From: Bordetella sp. FB-8
GTDB lineage: Bacteria; Pseudomonadota; Gammaproteobacteria; Burkholderiales; Burkholderiaceae_B
Reading direction: 5' to 3'
Assembly: GCF_000382185.1 (NCBI RefSeq)
Contig: NZ_KB907784.1
Location: forward strand, 1,387,308 to 1,451,307
DNA length: 64,000 bases
The translations under genes and the position numbers were made by a program. Shown here in pieces: positions 8,450-17,628 of this stretch. The notes under the pieces were generated by a model that was given only the letters and a program-made list of their open reading frames with translations, searched no databases and was not told the DNA's origin. Position 1 is the first letter of the stretch, and every line of letters begins with the position of its first letter.

Positions 8450-9286
8450 CTAAGGCAGTTCGATCACCCAGTCCGGCCGAAAGCCTTCCTGCTCGCCCTT
8501 GCTCACGTAGCCCAGCGGGTTGGCCACGACGCGGCAGGACACCGCGCGTCCGCCGCGTTGCCCCGTTACGCGATAGTCATGCGGGCAATGCAGATGGCCA
8601 TGTATCCATAGATCGGCATAGGGCAGCAGATCGTCCAGCGCGTTGCAGAACCCTGCCGTGCCGGGCGTCAGGCCATAGCGCGGATCGGCGCTGCGCAGGG
8701 TCGGCGCGAAATGCGTCACCACCACCGTCGTGCCAGCGTAGGGCCGGGACAGCGCCTGGCGCAGCCAAGCCTGGCAGTCCACGCCGAACTGGCGCATATC
8801 CTCGGCCAGCACGGGTTGGCCGCCGCGCAGCGTGGTGTTCTTGCTGAGATAGAAATTGGCCGCGCGGTAGGCTTTCTCGAGCTGTTGCAGGCGGTGCGTC
8901 TCGGTCTTCTGACGGCCAGCCAGGGCTTGGAAATCGGTCCAGAGCGTGGTGCCGACGAAGCGGATGCCGTCGATGATGGCTTCTTCCCTTTCCAGCCAGA
9001 GGATGCCCAGACGTTCGCAGGTCTGGCGCAGCCGCAGCGTGGTTTGGTCGAAATCCAGGCCGTCGAATTCGTGGTTGCCGGGTACATACAGCACGCGGGG
9101 CCAGCCGGCCCCGCGCCCCCGCGGCGCGTAACGCTCCAGGCCGAAATCCGCCCCGTCCAGCGCCGACCCCGCCTGATACGAACCGATGTCTCCGGCCAGC
9201 ACCAGCACGTCCACGCCCGGGGCGGGCGTGAAGGCGAAATCGGGGTTGGCTTCCAGATGCAGGTCGGACAGGATTTGCAGGTGCAT
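8450..9286 (-). CDS. Calcineurin-like metallophosphoesterase
   Basis: A 278-residue cytosolic metallophosphoesterase. The metal ligands follow the standard order: DLHLE near the N terminus, GDIG, GNHEF, a THFAP His and HGHLH near the C terminus. The start at 9286 (MHLQILSDLHLE) begins directly at the first metal motif; the same frame stays open far upstream across the amidase gene, but that part is antisense shadow. The genes on either side are divergent (amidase) and convergent (DUF1348), so it is monocistronic. The substrate is unknown. Confidence 0.88.
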   Translation of the reverse strand: MHLQILSDLHLEANPDFAFTPAPGVDVLVLAGDIGSYQAGSALDGADFGLERYAPRGRGAGWPRVLYVPGNHEFDGLDFDQTTLRLRQTCERLGILWLEREEAIIDGIRFVGTTLWTDFQALAGRQKTETHRLQQLEKAYRAANFYLSKNTTLRGGQPVLAEDMRQFGVDCQAWLRQALSRPYAGTTVVVTHFAPTLRSADPRYGLTPGTAGFCNALDDLLPYADLWIHGHLHCPHDYRVTGQRGGRAVSCRVVANPLGYVSKGEQEGFRPDWVIELP

Positions 9287-9319
9287 GGGCGTATAGTGAT
9301 TTGGCGACAGGGAGGCAGC

Positions 9320-10732
9320 ATGGATAGTAAGTCGATATGCGATATGACGGCGCTGCAGATGCGCGCCGAGATCGAAACCGGGAATTTGAGTGCCCGGCAG
9401 TTGGTTCAGGCGCATCTGGACTGTATCGAGGCGCGCAATCCGGCGGTCAACGCCATCGTCACACTGGATGCCGAAGGCGCGTTGCGCCAGGCCGCTGCCG
9501 CCGACGCGGCGCAGGCTGGCGGCAAACCGTTGGGGCTGCTGCACGGCCTGCCAGTGGCGCATAAGGACAGCTTTCTCACGGCCGGGATGCGCACCACGTT
9601 CGGCTCGCCCGTGCATCGCGATTTCGTGCCCGGGCGCAGCAGCCTGGCGGTAACGCGCCAGCAAGCGGCCGGGGCGATCACGCTGGGCAAGACCAATCTG
9701 CCGGAATTCGGTGCAGGTTCGCACACCTTCAATCCGGTGTTCGGCGCCACGCGCAATCCCTATGACTTGAACTGCACGCCCGGCGGCAGCAGCGGCGGCG
9801 CGGCGGCGGCATTGGCCGCGCGCATGCTGCCCCTGGCCGATGGCACCGACATGGGCGGTTCGCTGCGCAACCCGGCCGGTTTCTGCAATGTGGTGGGCCT
9901 GCGCCCTTCGCCGGGCCGCGTGCCGCAGTGGCCCTCGGCCACCCCCTATAGCACGCTGACGGTGGCCGGCCCCATGGCGCGCACGGTGGCCGATGCCGCG
10001 CTGATGCTGGCCGCGCTGGCCGGCCCCGATGCGCGCGATCCGCTCAGCCTCGAACAGGACCCGTTCCGCTTTGCCAGCGCGCTGGAGCGCGGCTTTGCCG
10101 GCACGCGCATCGCTTGCGCCCTGTCCTGGGGCGGCCTGCCGGTGGAGCCGCAGGTACTGCGGGCGATCCAGGCGCAGTTGCCGGTGTTCGAACAGCTGGG
10201 CTGCAAAATGGAAGAGGCCTGCCCCGATTTCGGTGATGCCGACGCGGCGTTTCACGCGCTGCGCGCGCAGCTCTTTGCCATCTCGCAGGGCGAGGCCGTG
10301 CGCGATCATCGCCAGATGATCAAGCAGACGGTGATCTGGAACACCGAGCTGGGCATGAGCCAGCCGGCCTCGGCCCTGATCCACGCCGAGCGCGAGAGGG
10401 CCGCGTTATTCGAGCGCACGCACGTCTTCATGCAGAAGTACGAATTCATGATCGGGGTGGTGAGCCAGGTGGCGCCGTTCGCGGTGCAAACCGAATACCC
10501 CACCGAGATCGACGGCACGCCGATGCGCAACTACATCGACTGGATGCGTTCGAGCTACTACGTCACCATGACCGGCCATCCCGCGATTTCCGTGCCTTGC
10601 GGCTTTACCGAGCAGGGCTTGCCGGTGGGCCTGCAGATCGTGGGCCGCTATCGCGACGAATGGGGCGTGTTGCAGCTGGCGCACGCCTTCGAACAGGCCA
10701 CGCAGTTCTGGAAGCGGGCGCCTGCGCCGTAG
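9320..10732 (+). CDS. Amidase (amidase-signature family)
   Basis: A 470-residue amidase-signature enzyme that hydrolyses carboxamide bonds. The Ser-cis-Ser-Lys triad is visible: K82 in PVAHKDSF, S157 in TPGGSSGG and S181 in GTDMGGSLRNPA. The length is normal. The start at 9320 follows GGAGG closely. It diverges from the metallophosphatase with only 33 bp between start codons, so their promoters must overlap each other or the coding regions. Substrate class (aryl amide, amino amide or nitrile-derived amide) cannot be told. The C-terminal part (GHPAISVPCGF...LPVGLQIVG) is typical. Confidence 0.93.
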   Translation: MDSKSICDMTALQMRAEIETGNLSARQLVQAHLDCIEARNPAVNAIVTLDAEGALRQAAAADAAQAGGKPLGLLHGLPVAHKDSFLTAGMRTTFGSPVHRDFVPGRSSLAVTRQQAAGAITLGKTNLPEFGAGSHTFNPVFGATRNPYDLNCTPGGSSGGAAAALAARMLPLADGTDMGGSLRNPAGFCNVVGLRPSPGRVPQWPSATPYSTLTVAGPMARTVADAALMLAALAGPDARDPLSLEQDPFRFASALERGFAGTRIACALSWGGLPVEPQVLRAIQAQLPVFEQLGCKMEEACPDFGDADAAFHALRAQLFAISQGEAVRDHRQMIKQTVIWNTELGMSQPASALIHAERERAALFERTHVFMQKYEFMIGVVSQVAPFAVQTEYPTEIDGTPMRNYIDWMRSSYYVTMTGHPAISVPCGFTEQGLPVGLQIVGRYRDEWGVLQLAHAFEQATQFWKRAPAP

Positions 10733-10759
10733 GCGCGCGCGCCGGTGCCGCAGGGCACG

Positions 10760-11044
10760 CTATACCTGCTCGAAGCGGCCATAGCGCTTGTCAAGGTACT
10801 GGCGCTGGGTATCGAGTTCGCTCACCGCCGCAGCCGGCGGGCCGCGGCGCATCCACTCCAGCATCTGGTCGACCTGGTCGGGCGTGCCCTGCACCAGGGC
10901 TTCGACCGTGCCGTTCGGCAGATTCTGCACCCAGCCGGTGACGCCCAGCATGTGGGCGCGGCGTACGGCGGCGTGGCGGTAACCTACGCCCTGCACCTTG
11001 CCATGGACGGTGACGAGCAGGGATTCGATATGCGGGTCTGGCAT
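10760..11044 (-). CDS. acyP: Acylphosphatase
   Basis: A 94-residue acylphosphatase that hydrolyses acyl phosphates. The catalytic phosphate loop GKVQGVGYRHA, with its invariant arginine, is visible at about residues 15-25, and the catalytic Asn lies in GWVQNLPNGTVEALVQG. Length and architecture are normal for the family. It is convergent with the amidase (27-bp gap) and divergent from the flavoenzyme gene 118 bp away. Confidence 0.95.
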   Translation of the reverse strand: MPDPHIESLLVTVHGKVQGVGYRHAAVRRAHMLGVTGWVQNLPNGTVEALVQGTPDQVDQMLEWMRRGPPAAAVSELDTQRQYLDKRYGRFEQV

Positions 11045-11162
11045 GAGGGGTCCTTGCGCGGCCTGCGCACGGGAGGCCGGAAAATCGGGGTTCTTCTATA
11101 CTTCGAAACGATATTTTGCCTTCTCGGCGGCCTCTGAACGAAGAACCATGGCGAGAACAACA

Positions 11163-12326
11163 ATGAGCCAGAACCTTTCCACCATCACCACCATCGAAGA
11201 CCTGCGCGTCCTCGCACAAAAGCGCGTACCGCGCATGTTCTACGACTACGCCGATTCCGGCGCCTGGACGGAAAGCACCTACCGCGCCAACGAAAGCGAT
11301 TTCCAGAAGATCAAGTTCCGCCAGCGCGTGGCGGTCGACATGGACGGCCGCTCGCTGCGGACCACGATGATAGGCCAGGACGTCGCGATGCCCGTGGCGC
11401 TGGCCCCCACGGGCCTGACCGGCATGCAGCACGCCGACGGCGAGATGCTGGCCGCGCAGGCCGCCAACCGTTTCGGCGTGCCCTTCACGCTTTCGACCAT
11501 GAGCATCTGCTCGATCGAGGATGTGGCCGCCGCCACCGGCAAGCCCTTCTGGTTCCAGCTTTACGTGATGCGCGACCGCGATTTTGTCATGAACCTGATC
11601 GACCGTGCCAAGGCGGCCAACTGCTCGGCGCTGGTGCTCACACTGGATCTGCAGATCCTGGGCCAACGCCACAAAGACATCAAGAACGGCTTGTCGGCCC
11701 CGCCCAAGCCCACGCTGCGCAATCTTCTCAATCTGGCTACCAAGCCGCGCTGGTGCCTGGGCATGCTGGCCACGCGTCGGCGCACCTTCGGCAACATCGT
11801 GGGCCATGCCAAGGGCGTGAGCGACCTGTCCTCGCTGTCCTCGTGGACGGCGGAACAGTTCGATCCCTGCCTGTCCTGGGACGACGTGGCCTGGATCAAG
11901 GAACGCTGGGGCGGCAAGCTCATCATCAAGGGCATTCTGGACGAGGAGGACGCGCGGCTGGCCGCAAACAGCGGCGCCGACGCGCTCATCGTCAGCAACC
12001 ACGGCGGTCGCCAGCTCGACGGCGCCCGCTCGACCATCGAGGTGCTGCCTTCGGTCGTGGACGCGGCGGGCTCGAAGATCGAGGTGTGGCTCGACAGCGG
12101 CATCCGCTCGGGCCAGGATGTGCTCAAGGCCGTGGCCCTGGGCGCGCGCGGCACCATGATAGGCCGCGCCTTCCTGTACGGCCTGGGCGCGTTCGGCCGT
12201 GCCGGCGTGAGCCGTGCGCTGGAGATCCTTTACAAGGAAATGGACGTGACCATGGCGCTGTGCGGCCGCAAGCATATCGCGGACGTGGATAAGAGCATTC
12301 TGGTGCCGGGCACCTATCCCCAATAA
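11163..12326 (+). CDS. FMN-dependent alpha-hydroxy-acid dehydrogenase (LldD-like)
   Basis: A 387-residue member of the lactate dehydrogenase/glycolate oxidase family, which oxidises L-2-hydroxy acids with FMN. The catalytic base lies in SNHGGRQLDG, the FMN phosphate site is DSGIRSGQDVLKA..LGA, and the N-terminal FYDYADSGAWTE and APTGLTGM segments are intact. The substrate is probably lactate or a related 2-hydroxy acid. An in-frame ATG at 11148, with a purine run ahead of it, is an alternative start. The next gene begins 25 bp downstream, so cotranscription is likely. Confidence 0.9.
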   Translation: MSQNLSTITTIEDLRVLAQKRVPRMFYDYADSGAWTESTYRANESDFQKIKFRQRVAVDMDGRSLRTTMIGQDVAMPVALAPTGLTGMQHADGEMLAAQAANRFGVPFTLSTMSICSIEDVAAATGKPFWFQLYVMRDRDFVMNLIDRAKAANCSALVLTLDLQILGQRHKDIKNGLSAPPKPTLRNLLNLATKPRWCLGMLATRRRTFGNIVGHAKGVSDLSSLSSWTAEQFDPCLSWDDVAWIKERWGGKLIIKGILDEEDARLAANSGADALIVSNHGGRQLDGARSTIEVLPSVVDAAGSKIEVWLDSGIRSGQDVLKAVALGARGTMIGRAFLYGLGAFGRAGVSRALEILYKEMDVTMALCGRKHIADVDKSILVPGTYPQ

Positions 12327-12351
12327 ACACGCGAGGCTTTTCGGGGCTGCC

Positions 12352-13302
12352 ATGCAAAATCTGCAGACGCTGCTGCACAGCTACGGCAGTTGGCTGGTTT
12401 TCCTCAATGTGCTGATCGAGCAGGCCGGTCTGCCGATTCCTTCCTATCCCACCTTGGTCGCGTCGGGGGCCGTGTTCAGCGGCCCGGCCGGTTGGGGATC
12501 GGCCTGGCTGCTCGCCATTCTGGCCTGCTGGTTGGCCGATTCGGCCTGGTACTGGGCCGGCGGGCGGCACGGCGGCAGCCTGCTGCGCATGATCTGCAAG
12601 GTGTCGCTGTCGCGGGATTCCTGCATACGCCAGACGCAGAGCCGGTTTCTGCGGGTCGGCGTGTTCGCGCTGCTGATTTCCAAGTTCCTGCCCGGCGCGG
12701 GGGCGCTCACCAACGTGATGAACGGATATGCGGGTACGCCCTATCGCCGCTTCGTGGCGTTCGAGTTGCTCGGCGCCCTCATCTGGAGCGGCTCCGGACT
12801 GTTGCTGGGGGCGTTGTTCAGTGACACGGTCGGCCGCGTCGTCGGCCTGATAGGCCGGTACGGCAAATGGGGCCTGCTGCTGCTGGCTCTGGTGCTGGTG
12901 CTTTATGTGGCCGTGCGCGCCTTGCGCCGCTGGGCGCTGGTACGTGGCCTGCGCGTCGTGCCGCGCCTATCGGTCGGCGAACTACTGCAATGGCAGGCCA
13001 GCGGCCGCGTGCCGGTGGTGATCGACGTGCGGCCCGGTCCGGTGGATTCGGTGCCACGCATTCCGGGCGCCCTCGTCACCGAAGTGAACGCGCCCATTCC
13101 CGATCTGGGCCTGCGGGACGACAGCCTCATTGTCGTGTATTGCGCCTGCCCCAACGAAATCTCCGCCGCCAGTCTGGCGGCGCGGCTAAGGGCCGCCGGA
13201 TACGGCGATGCCTGGGCGCTGCTGGGCGGCTATGAAGCCTGGGAGCGCGAGGCCCGGCCTGCTCGCGACGTGGCCGCGATCCAGCAGGCCGCAGGGGTCT
13301 GA
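12352..13302 (+). CDS. DedA-family membrane protein fused to a rhodanese domain
   Basis: A 316-residue fusion. Residues ~1-195 form a DedA/SNARE-associated membrane domain with EQAGLPIPSYPTLVASGA, the SKFLPGAGALTNVMNGYAG loop and a long hydrophobic segment near 170-190. Residues ~205-300 form a cytosolic rhodanese-like domain with VVIDVRPGP and the putative catalytic cysteine within VVYCACPNE. DedA proteins are implicated in lipid flipping and membrane homeostasis; the rhodanese part suggests sulfur transfer or redox sensing. It follows the LldD-like gene by 25 bp. Confidence 0.88.
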   Translation: MQNLQTLLHSYGSWLVFLNVLIEQAGLPIPSYPTLVASGAVFSGPAGWGSAWLLAILACWLADSAWYWAGGRHGGSLLRMICKVSLSRDSCIRQTQSRFLRVGVFALLISKFLPGAGALTNVMNGYAGTPYRRFVAFELLGALIWSGSGLLLGALFSDTVGRVVGLIGRYGKWGLLLLALVLVLYVAVRALRRWALVRGLRVVPRLSVGELLQWQASGRVPVVIDVRPGPVDSVPRIPGALVTEVNAPIPDLGLRDDSLIVVYCACPNEISAASLAARLRAAGYGDAWALLGGYEAWEREARPARDVAAIQQAAGV

Positions 13303-13525
13303 CCGTACTCGTTCCGTTTATAGTGATTTCGGAATGGGCATCTCTGCAGTGCTTCAATCCCCTCACGGAAGCGGTATTGTTGCCCTTGGGCGCTGCGCTA
13401 TCGTCTTGACGACCATGGCATTGCGCTTGCGGCATTTCCGTGAAATCACACAGAGTCCGGAGTTCATCGAGGCCATCTGATTCAACATCGGGCTGGAAAC
13501 GCTGCTTGTGGAAAAAGGGACACGA

Positions 13526-14692
13526 ATGAATCACGCAACGAGCCTTCGGCCCACGGCAATCGTCGCGCCGCGCGATGGCCTCTACGACGCCCTGGTCATC
13601 GGCGGTGGCCTGGTGGGGGCGGCCGTGGCCTATGGATTGCGCCGCCAGCTCGATCGTGTGGCCGTGCTCGACGAGGGCGACGTCGCCTACCGCGCCTCGC
13701 GCGGTAATTTCGGCCTGGTCTGGGTGCAGAGCAAGGGCATGGGCATGGCCCGCTATTCGACCTGGACGCAGGCTTCGGCTGCGGCCTGGCCGCAACTGGC
13801 GCGAGAGCTGTTCGACAAGACCGGCGTGGATGTGCATCTGGAGCAGAACGGCGGCCTGCATCTTTGCCTGAGCGACCAGGAGCTTCAGGCACGCATCGAA
13901 TATATGAGCGACCTGATGGCGCAGCCGGGCATGCAGCCCTACGATTGGAAGATGCTCGATCGCCAGGAGCTGCGCGACATGATGCCGGGTGCGGGGCCCG
14001 ATGTGCGCGGAGCATGCTGGACACCGCTCGACGGCATTGCCAATCCGCTCAAGCTGCTGCGCGCGCTGCACATTGCGTTCGCCCGAGAAAAAATCGGCTA
14101 TCTGCCGCGTTGCCCGGTGCAGCGCATCCGGTTCGACGACGGCCTATTTTCGCTCGACACGCCTGAGGGCGTGCTGCGATCGCGCAAGCTGGTCGTGGCC
14201 TGCGGCCTGGGCAACAAGGAAATGGCCAGGCAGATCGGCCTGGATGTTCCGGTGCGACCGCAGCGCGGACAGATCATCGCGCTCGAGCGCACGCGCCGCG
14301 TGCTTCATACACCTATCGCGACCCTGCGGCAGATGGACGAGGGCAGCTGGCTGGTCGGCGACTCCCAGGAAGAGGCCGGTTTTGCCGACGATGCGGTGAA
14401 GCTGCCCATTCTGGGCACGCTGGCTGATCGGGCCGTGCGCATGCTGCCCGCGCTGCGCGATGTGCGCGCGGTGCGCACCTGGTCGGCGTTGCGGGTGATG
14501 TCACCCGATGGCTTTCCCATCTACGAACAATCTGCCACGTGTCCCGGTGCTTTCGTCGTCACCTGCCATAGCGGCGTGACACTGGCCGGGGCCCATGCGC
14601 TCAAGATGGCGCCCATGATCGCGGGTGGCATGCTCGATGAAGACATGTCGCCGTTTTCTACCCGGAGGTTTCATGTTCAAAAGGCTGGCTGA
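13526..14692 (+). CDS. FAD-dependent amino-acid/opine dehydrogenase subunit (HcnC/DAO-like)
   Basis: A 388-residue DAO-family flavoprotein with an N-terminal dinucleotide fold ALVIGGGLVGAAVAYGL and a C-terminal FAD segment GAFVVTCHSGVTLAGAHA. With the two genes after it, it forms a three-subunit dehydrogenase like HcnCAB or D-hydroxyproline dehydrogenase, which oxidises an amino acid, D-hydroxyproline or opine and passes electrons through an iron-sulfur centre. The start at 13526 (MNHATS) is chosen; an in-frame GTG six codons upstream is possible. It overlaps the next gene by 20 bp. Confidence 0.85.
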   Translation: MNHATSLRPTAIVAPRDGLYDALVIGGGLVGAAVAYGLRRQLDRVAVLDEGDVAYRASRGNFGLVWVQSKGMGMARYSTWTQASAAAWPQLARELFDKTGVDVHLEQNGGLHLCLSDQELQARIEYMSDLMAQPGMQPYDWKMLDRQELRDMMPGAGPDVRGACWTPLDGIANPLKLLRALHIAFAREKIGYLPRCPVQRIRFDDGLFSLDTPEGVLRSRKLVVACGLGNKEMARQIGLDVPVRPQRGQIIALERTRRVLHTPIATLRQMDEGSWLVGDSQEEAGFADDAVKLPILGTLADRAVRMLPALRDVRAVRTWSALRVMSPDGFPIYEQSATCPGAFVVTCHSGVTLAGAHALKMAPMIAGGMLDEDMSPFSTRRFHVQKAG

Positions 14693-14978
14693 GGCCGAGC
14701 GCCAGGCCGTGGACGCGCCGGTGCGCATCACGGTCGACGGTTTGGATGTGGCCTGCCGCGCGGGCGACAGCGTGGCGGCGGCCCTGTTCGCCAGCGGCCG
14801 CGATGCGTGCCGCGATACCGTCGTCAACGAAGTGCCGCGCGGTCCTTATTGCATGATGGGCGTTTGCTATGACTGCCTGGTCACCATAGACGGCCGACCC
14901 AATCGGCAAGCATGCATGACGCAGGTGGAGCAAGGCATGAACGTCGAGCGCCAGCACGGCGCGCGCGAGGTGCGATGA
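14673..14978 (+). CDS. (2Fe-2S)-binding subunit of the dehydrogenase (HcnA-like)
   Basis: A 101-residue ferredoxin-like subunit. The region after residue 40 carries the cysteines CRDTV, CMMGVCYDCLV and CMTQVE, which match the [2Fe-2S] site of HcnA and of the small subunit of hydroxyproline and opine dehydrogenases. GGAGG at 14664 decides the start, inside the end of the preceding flavoprotein gene. It ends in an ATGA overlap with the next subunit, which shows a tightly coupled operon. Confidence 0.88.
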   Translation: MFKRLAEAERQAVDAPVRITVDGLDVACRAGDSVAAALFASGRDACRDTVVNEVPRGPYCMMGVCYDCLVTIDGRPNRQACMTQVEQGMNVERQHGAREVR

Positions 14979-16429
14979 TGCAGATTACGCAATGCGAATT
15001 GCTGATCGTGGGCGCGGGGCCGGCCGGCCTCTCGGCCGCAGCGGCTTGCGCCTCGCTGGGCGTGGACACCTTGTTGCTGGACGAGCAGCCGGCTCCTGGC
15101 GGGCAGATCTATCGCGGCATCACCACCACGCCGGTCATCGACAAACGCATCCTGGGAGCTGACTACTGGCACGGCGCGAGTCTGCTGGCGCCGTTCAAGG
15201 CCAGCGGCGCGCGTTACGAACCCGGCGCTACGGTGTGGTCCGTCTCGCGCATGACAGCGCCCGATCCCGATGCCGGCTTCGAGGTGGGCTACTCGGTGGG
15301 CGGCCAAGCGCGCCTGCTGCATGCCAGGCACATTCTGCTGGCCACCGGCGCACAGGAGCGCCCGTTTCCGATTCCGGGCTGGACGCTGCCCGGCGTGGTC
15401 ACGGCCGGCGCGGCGCAGATCCTGCTGAAGTCCGCGGGGCTGGTGCCAAGTGGGCGCACGGTCCTAGCCGGCTGTGGCCCGTTGCTTTATCTGATCGCCT
15501 GGCAGTATCTGAATGCGGGCGTCAAGGTCGAGCGCATCCTGGAGATCACGCCACCGGGCCGGCTGCGACAGGCCTTGCCGTACGCTTTCGATTTTCTGCG
15601 CTCGCCTTATTTCGGCAAGGGCCTGAAGCTGTTGCGCGAGGTCAAGGCCGCCATTCCCATCGTCAAGGGCGTCATGGGCCTGAAGGCGCTGGGTAAAGAC
15701 AGGCTCGAATCGGTGCAATTGATCGTCGACGGGCGTAGCGAAATTTTGGAGGCCGATCAGCTGATGCTGCACCAGGGCGTGGTGCCCAATGTAAACCTGT
15801 CGCGCGCGGCGGGCATCGAGCACGACTGGAATCCGGCCATGGATTGCTGGCAGCCCAAGGTCGATGTCTGGGGCACGACCTCGGTGCCGGGAATCGGCAT
15901 CGCCGGCGACGGCGCAGGCATCGCGGGGGCGCGGGCCGCGCAATACCGCGGCCTGCTGGCTGCCTTGAATGCAGCCTGCGAGCTGGGCCATCTCGATGCC
16001 GCCCAGCGCGACCAGGATGCCCGGCCGTACTGGAAGGCACTGGAACACGCGGTTCGCGGACGCGCCTTCTTCGATGCGCTCTACAAGGCGCCGGATGCTT
16101 ATCGGCGCCCCACGGGCGACACCATCGTGTGCCGCTGCGAGGAAGTCACGGCCGATCAGGTGCGCCAGACCGTGGCGCTAGGCTGTTCCGGACCCAACCA
16201 GATGAAGGCTTTCCTGCGCTGCGGAATGGGGCCGTGCCAAGGACGCTTCTGCGGGCTGACAGTGAGCGAACTGATTGCCGACGAACGCGGCGTGCCTGTG
16301 CCGGATGTCGGTTACTTCCGCCTGCGATTCCCGACCAAGCCGCTTACGCTGGGCGAGCTGGCCGCGCTGCCGCAGACCGAGGAGTCCAGGCAGGCCGTCA
16401 TACGGATCAAGAAGCGGGGCGGCGCATAG
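14975..16429 (+). CDS. FAD/BFD-type oxidoreductase subunit (HcnB-like)
   Basis: A 484-residue pyridine-nucleotide-disulfide-type flavoprotein. It has a dinucleotide fold LLIVGAGPAGLSAAAA, the second fold segment AGCGPLLYLIAWQYL, and a C-terminal BFD-like iron-sulfur segment with CRCEEVT, LRCGMGPCQGRFC. It would accept electrons through the small ferredoxin subunit encoded just upstream, with which it overlaps by 4 bp (ATGA). The order DAO - ferredoxin - BFD flavoprotein matches D-hydroxyproline or opine dehydrogenase operons; the exact substrate is not visible. Confidence 0.88.
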   Translation: MMQITQCELLIVGAGPAGLSAAAACASLGVDTLLLDEQPAPGGQIYRGITTTPVIDKRILGADYWHGASLLAPFKASGARYEPGATVWSVSRMTAPDPDAGFEVGYSVGGQARLLHARHILLATGAQERPFPIPGWTLPGVVTAGAAQILLKSAGLVPSGRTVLAGCGPLLYLIAWQYLNAGVKVERILEITPPGRLRQALPYAFDFLRSPYFGKGLKLLREVKAAIPIVKGVMGLKALGKDRLESVQLIVDGRSEILEADQLMLHQGVVPNVNLSRAAGIEHDWNPAMDCWQPKVDVWGTTSVPGIGIAGDGAGIAGARAAQYRGLLAALNAACELGHLDAAQRDQDARPYWKALEHAVRGRAFFDALYKAPDAYRRPTGDTIVCRCEEVTADQVRQTVALGCSGPNQMKAFLRCGMGPCQGRFCGLTVSELIADERGVPVPDVGYFRLRFPTKPLTLGELAALPQTEESRQAVIRIKKRGGA

Positions 16430-16651
16430 CGCCCGCCATGAGTGCGCCGAGCCGCCTCAAGCGCTCATTGCGTCTCGGGCAGATGGCGCTCAGCGCGAAA
16501 GGGCGTGCCAGTGAGCAATATGCGCAGCGCAGCCGAGATACCGCTGGCGCCGGTTTCGCGCGATCTTTGGTATCTCATCGAAAAAATGATCGATGAGGAC
16601 GCAGCATAATAGATGCTCCTCACCCATGCGCGAGCACGCGCGGAGCAAGTC
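16430..16651. other. Intergenic region with a small stem-loop
   Basis: A 222-bp stretch between the HcnB-like gene and the reductase gene, without a supportable gene. It holds a 7-bp stem CTCATCG/CGATGAG at 16574-16597 with an A-rich loop, which may end upstream transcription, but there is no clear T-run. Confidence 0.35.
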
Positions 16652-17587
16652 ATGCGGATATTGGTATTGGGCGCCGGCGGCACCGGCGGTTTTTTCGGCG
16701 GCCGGGCGGCGCAGGCCGGCGTGGACGTGACTTTCCTGGTGCGTCCGGCGCGCGCGGCGCTCCTGCGCGAGAAGGGGCTGCGCATCAAGACCGGCCAGGG
16801 CATGGACGTGATCCAGCCCCGGCTGGCGACTGCGGACGCGCCGGGCGGTCCCTACGATGTGGTGATCTTGAGCTGTAAGGCTTACGACCTGGACGGCGCC
16901 ATCGAAGCGATCAGGCCGGCCATGCAGCAGAATCCCGAAGCGGTGGTGCTGCCCATACTCAACGGCATGCGCCACTACGACGCGCTCGATGCGGCCTTCG
17001 GCAAGCAACGCGTGCTGGGCGGCCTGTGCCACGTCATGGCCACCATGGGGCCGCAGGGCGAGATCGTGATCATGGGGCCGCTGGGCGCCATCATCTACGG
17101 CGAGCGCGCGGGCGGCACGAGCGAACGGTGCCAGGCCCTACGCAAGGCGCTCGAACCCGCCGCTTTCGAGACCAAGCCCAGCGACGACATCAACCAGGAC
17201 ATCTGGGAGAAATACATCTTCCTGTCGACCCTGGCTGCGGCCACCTGCCTGATGCGCGGCAGCGTGGGGGAGATCGTCCGCTCCACGGGCGGCGAGCCGT
17301 TCATGCGCAGCCTGCTCGGTGAAATCGACCGCATCGCGCAGGGGCATGGGCATGGCATGCGGCCCAAGGCCGAGGCGTTTTCGGCGGGCATGCTGACCGA
17401 TTCCGCCTCCGGCGCGACAGCCTCGATGTTCCGCGACCTGCGCCAGGGCGGGCAGATCGAGGGCGAGCATCTCATCGGCGACCTCGTGCAGCGCGCAGAC
17501 GGGCTGGGGCTGCAAGTGCCGTATCTGCGCGCGGCCTACGTCCACATCCAGGTCTATCTGGCGCAGCGCGCCGCACGGCAAGGATGA
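16652..17587 (+). CDS. Ketopantoate reductase-like oxidoreductase (PanE/ApbA family)
   Basis: A 311-residue NADP-dependent reductase of the 2-dehydropantoate 2-reductase family. The Rossmann start MRILVLGAGGTGGFFGG, the SCKAYDLDGAIEAI strand-helix, LPILNGMRHYDAL and the WEKYIFL catalytic-lysine segment are all visible. Several paralogues of PanE in proteobacteria do not make pantoate, so the substrate is left open. The gene stands after a 222-bp gap, with a deoxyribosyltransferase gene 41 bp downstream, probably in one transcript. Confidence 0.85.
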   Translation: MRILVLGAGGTGGFFGGRAAQAGVDVTFLVRPARAALLREKGLRIKTGQGMDVIQPRLATADAPGGPYDVVILSCKAYDLDGAIEAIRPAMQQNPEAVVLPILNGMRHYDALDAAFGKQRVLGGLCHVMATMGPQGEIVIMGPLGAIIYGERAGGTSERCQALRKALEPAAFETKPSDDINQDIWEKYIFLSTLAAATCLMRGSVGEIVRSTGGEPFMRSLLGEIDRIAQGHGHGMRPKAEAFSAGMLTDSASGATASMFRDLRQGGQIEGEHLIGDLVQRADGLGLQVPYLRAAYVHIQVYLAQRAARQG

Positions 17588-17628
17588 ATGTCATGCGGGA
17601 TCTGCGCGTTTCGAAAGGGGCATGACGC

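Noticed and set aside
9287..10384. Long minus-strand open frame continuing upstream from the metallophosphatase
   Set aside because: It lies opposite the amidase, has no family similarity, and arises from the high-GC third-position bias. The phosphatase domain starts at 9286.
10744..10757. GTGCC-GCAG-GGCAC type hairpin between amidase and acylphosphatase genes
   Set aside because: The stem is short and lacks a T-run in either direction, so it is not a supportable terminator.
10791..12353. 520-codon minus-strand frame over the LldD-like gene
   Set aside because: Antisense shadow: the opposite strand encodes a complete FMN enzyme with all motifs, while this frame has low-complexity His/Arg/Gly-rich sequence.
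13208..13480. Small plus-strand ORF across the DedA-rhodanese end and the following gap
   Set aside because: No ribosome site, overlaps the real gene in another frame, and no recognisable domain.
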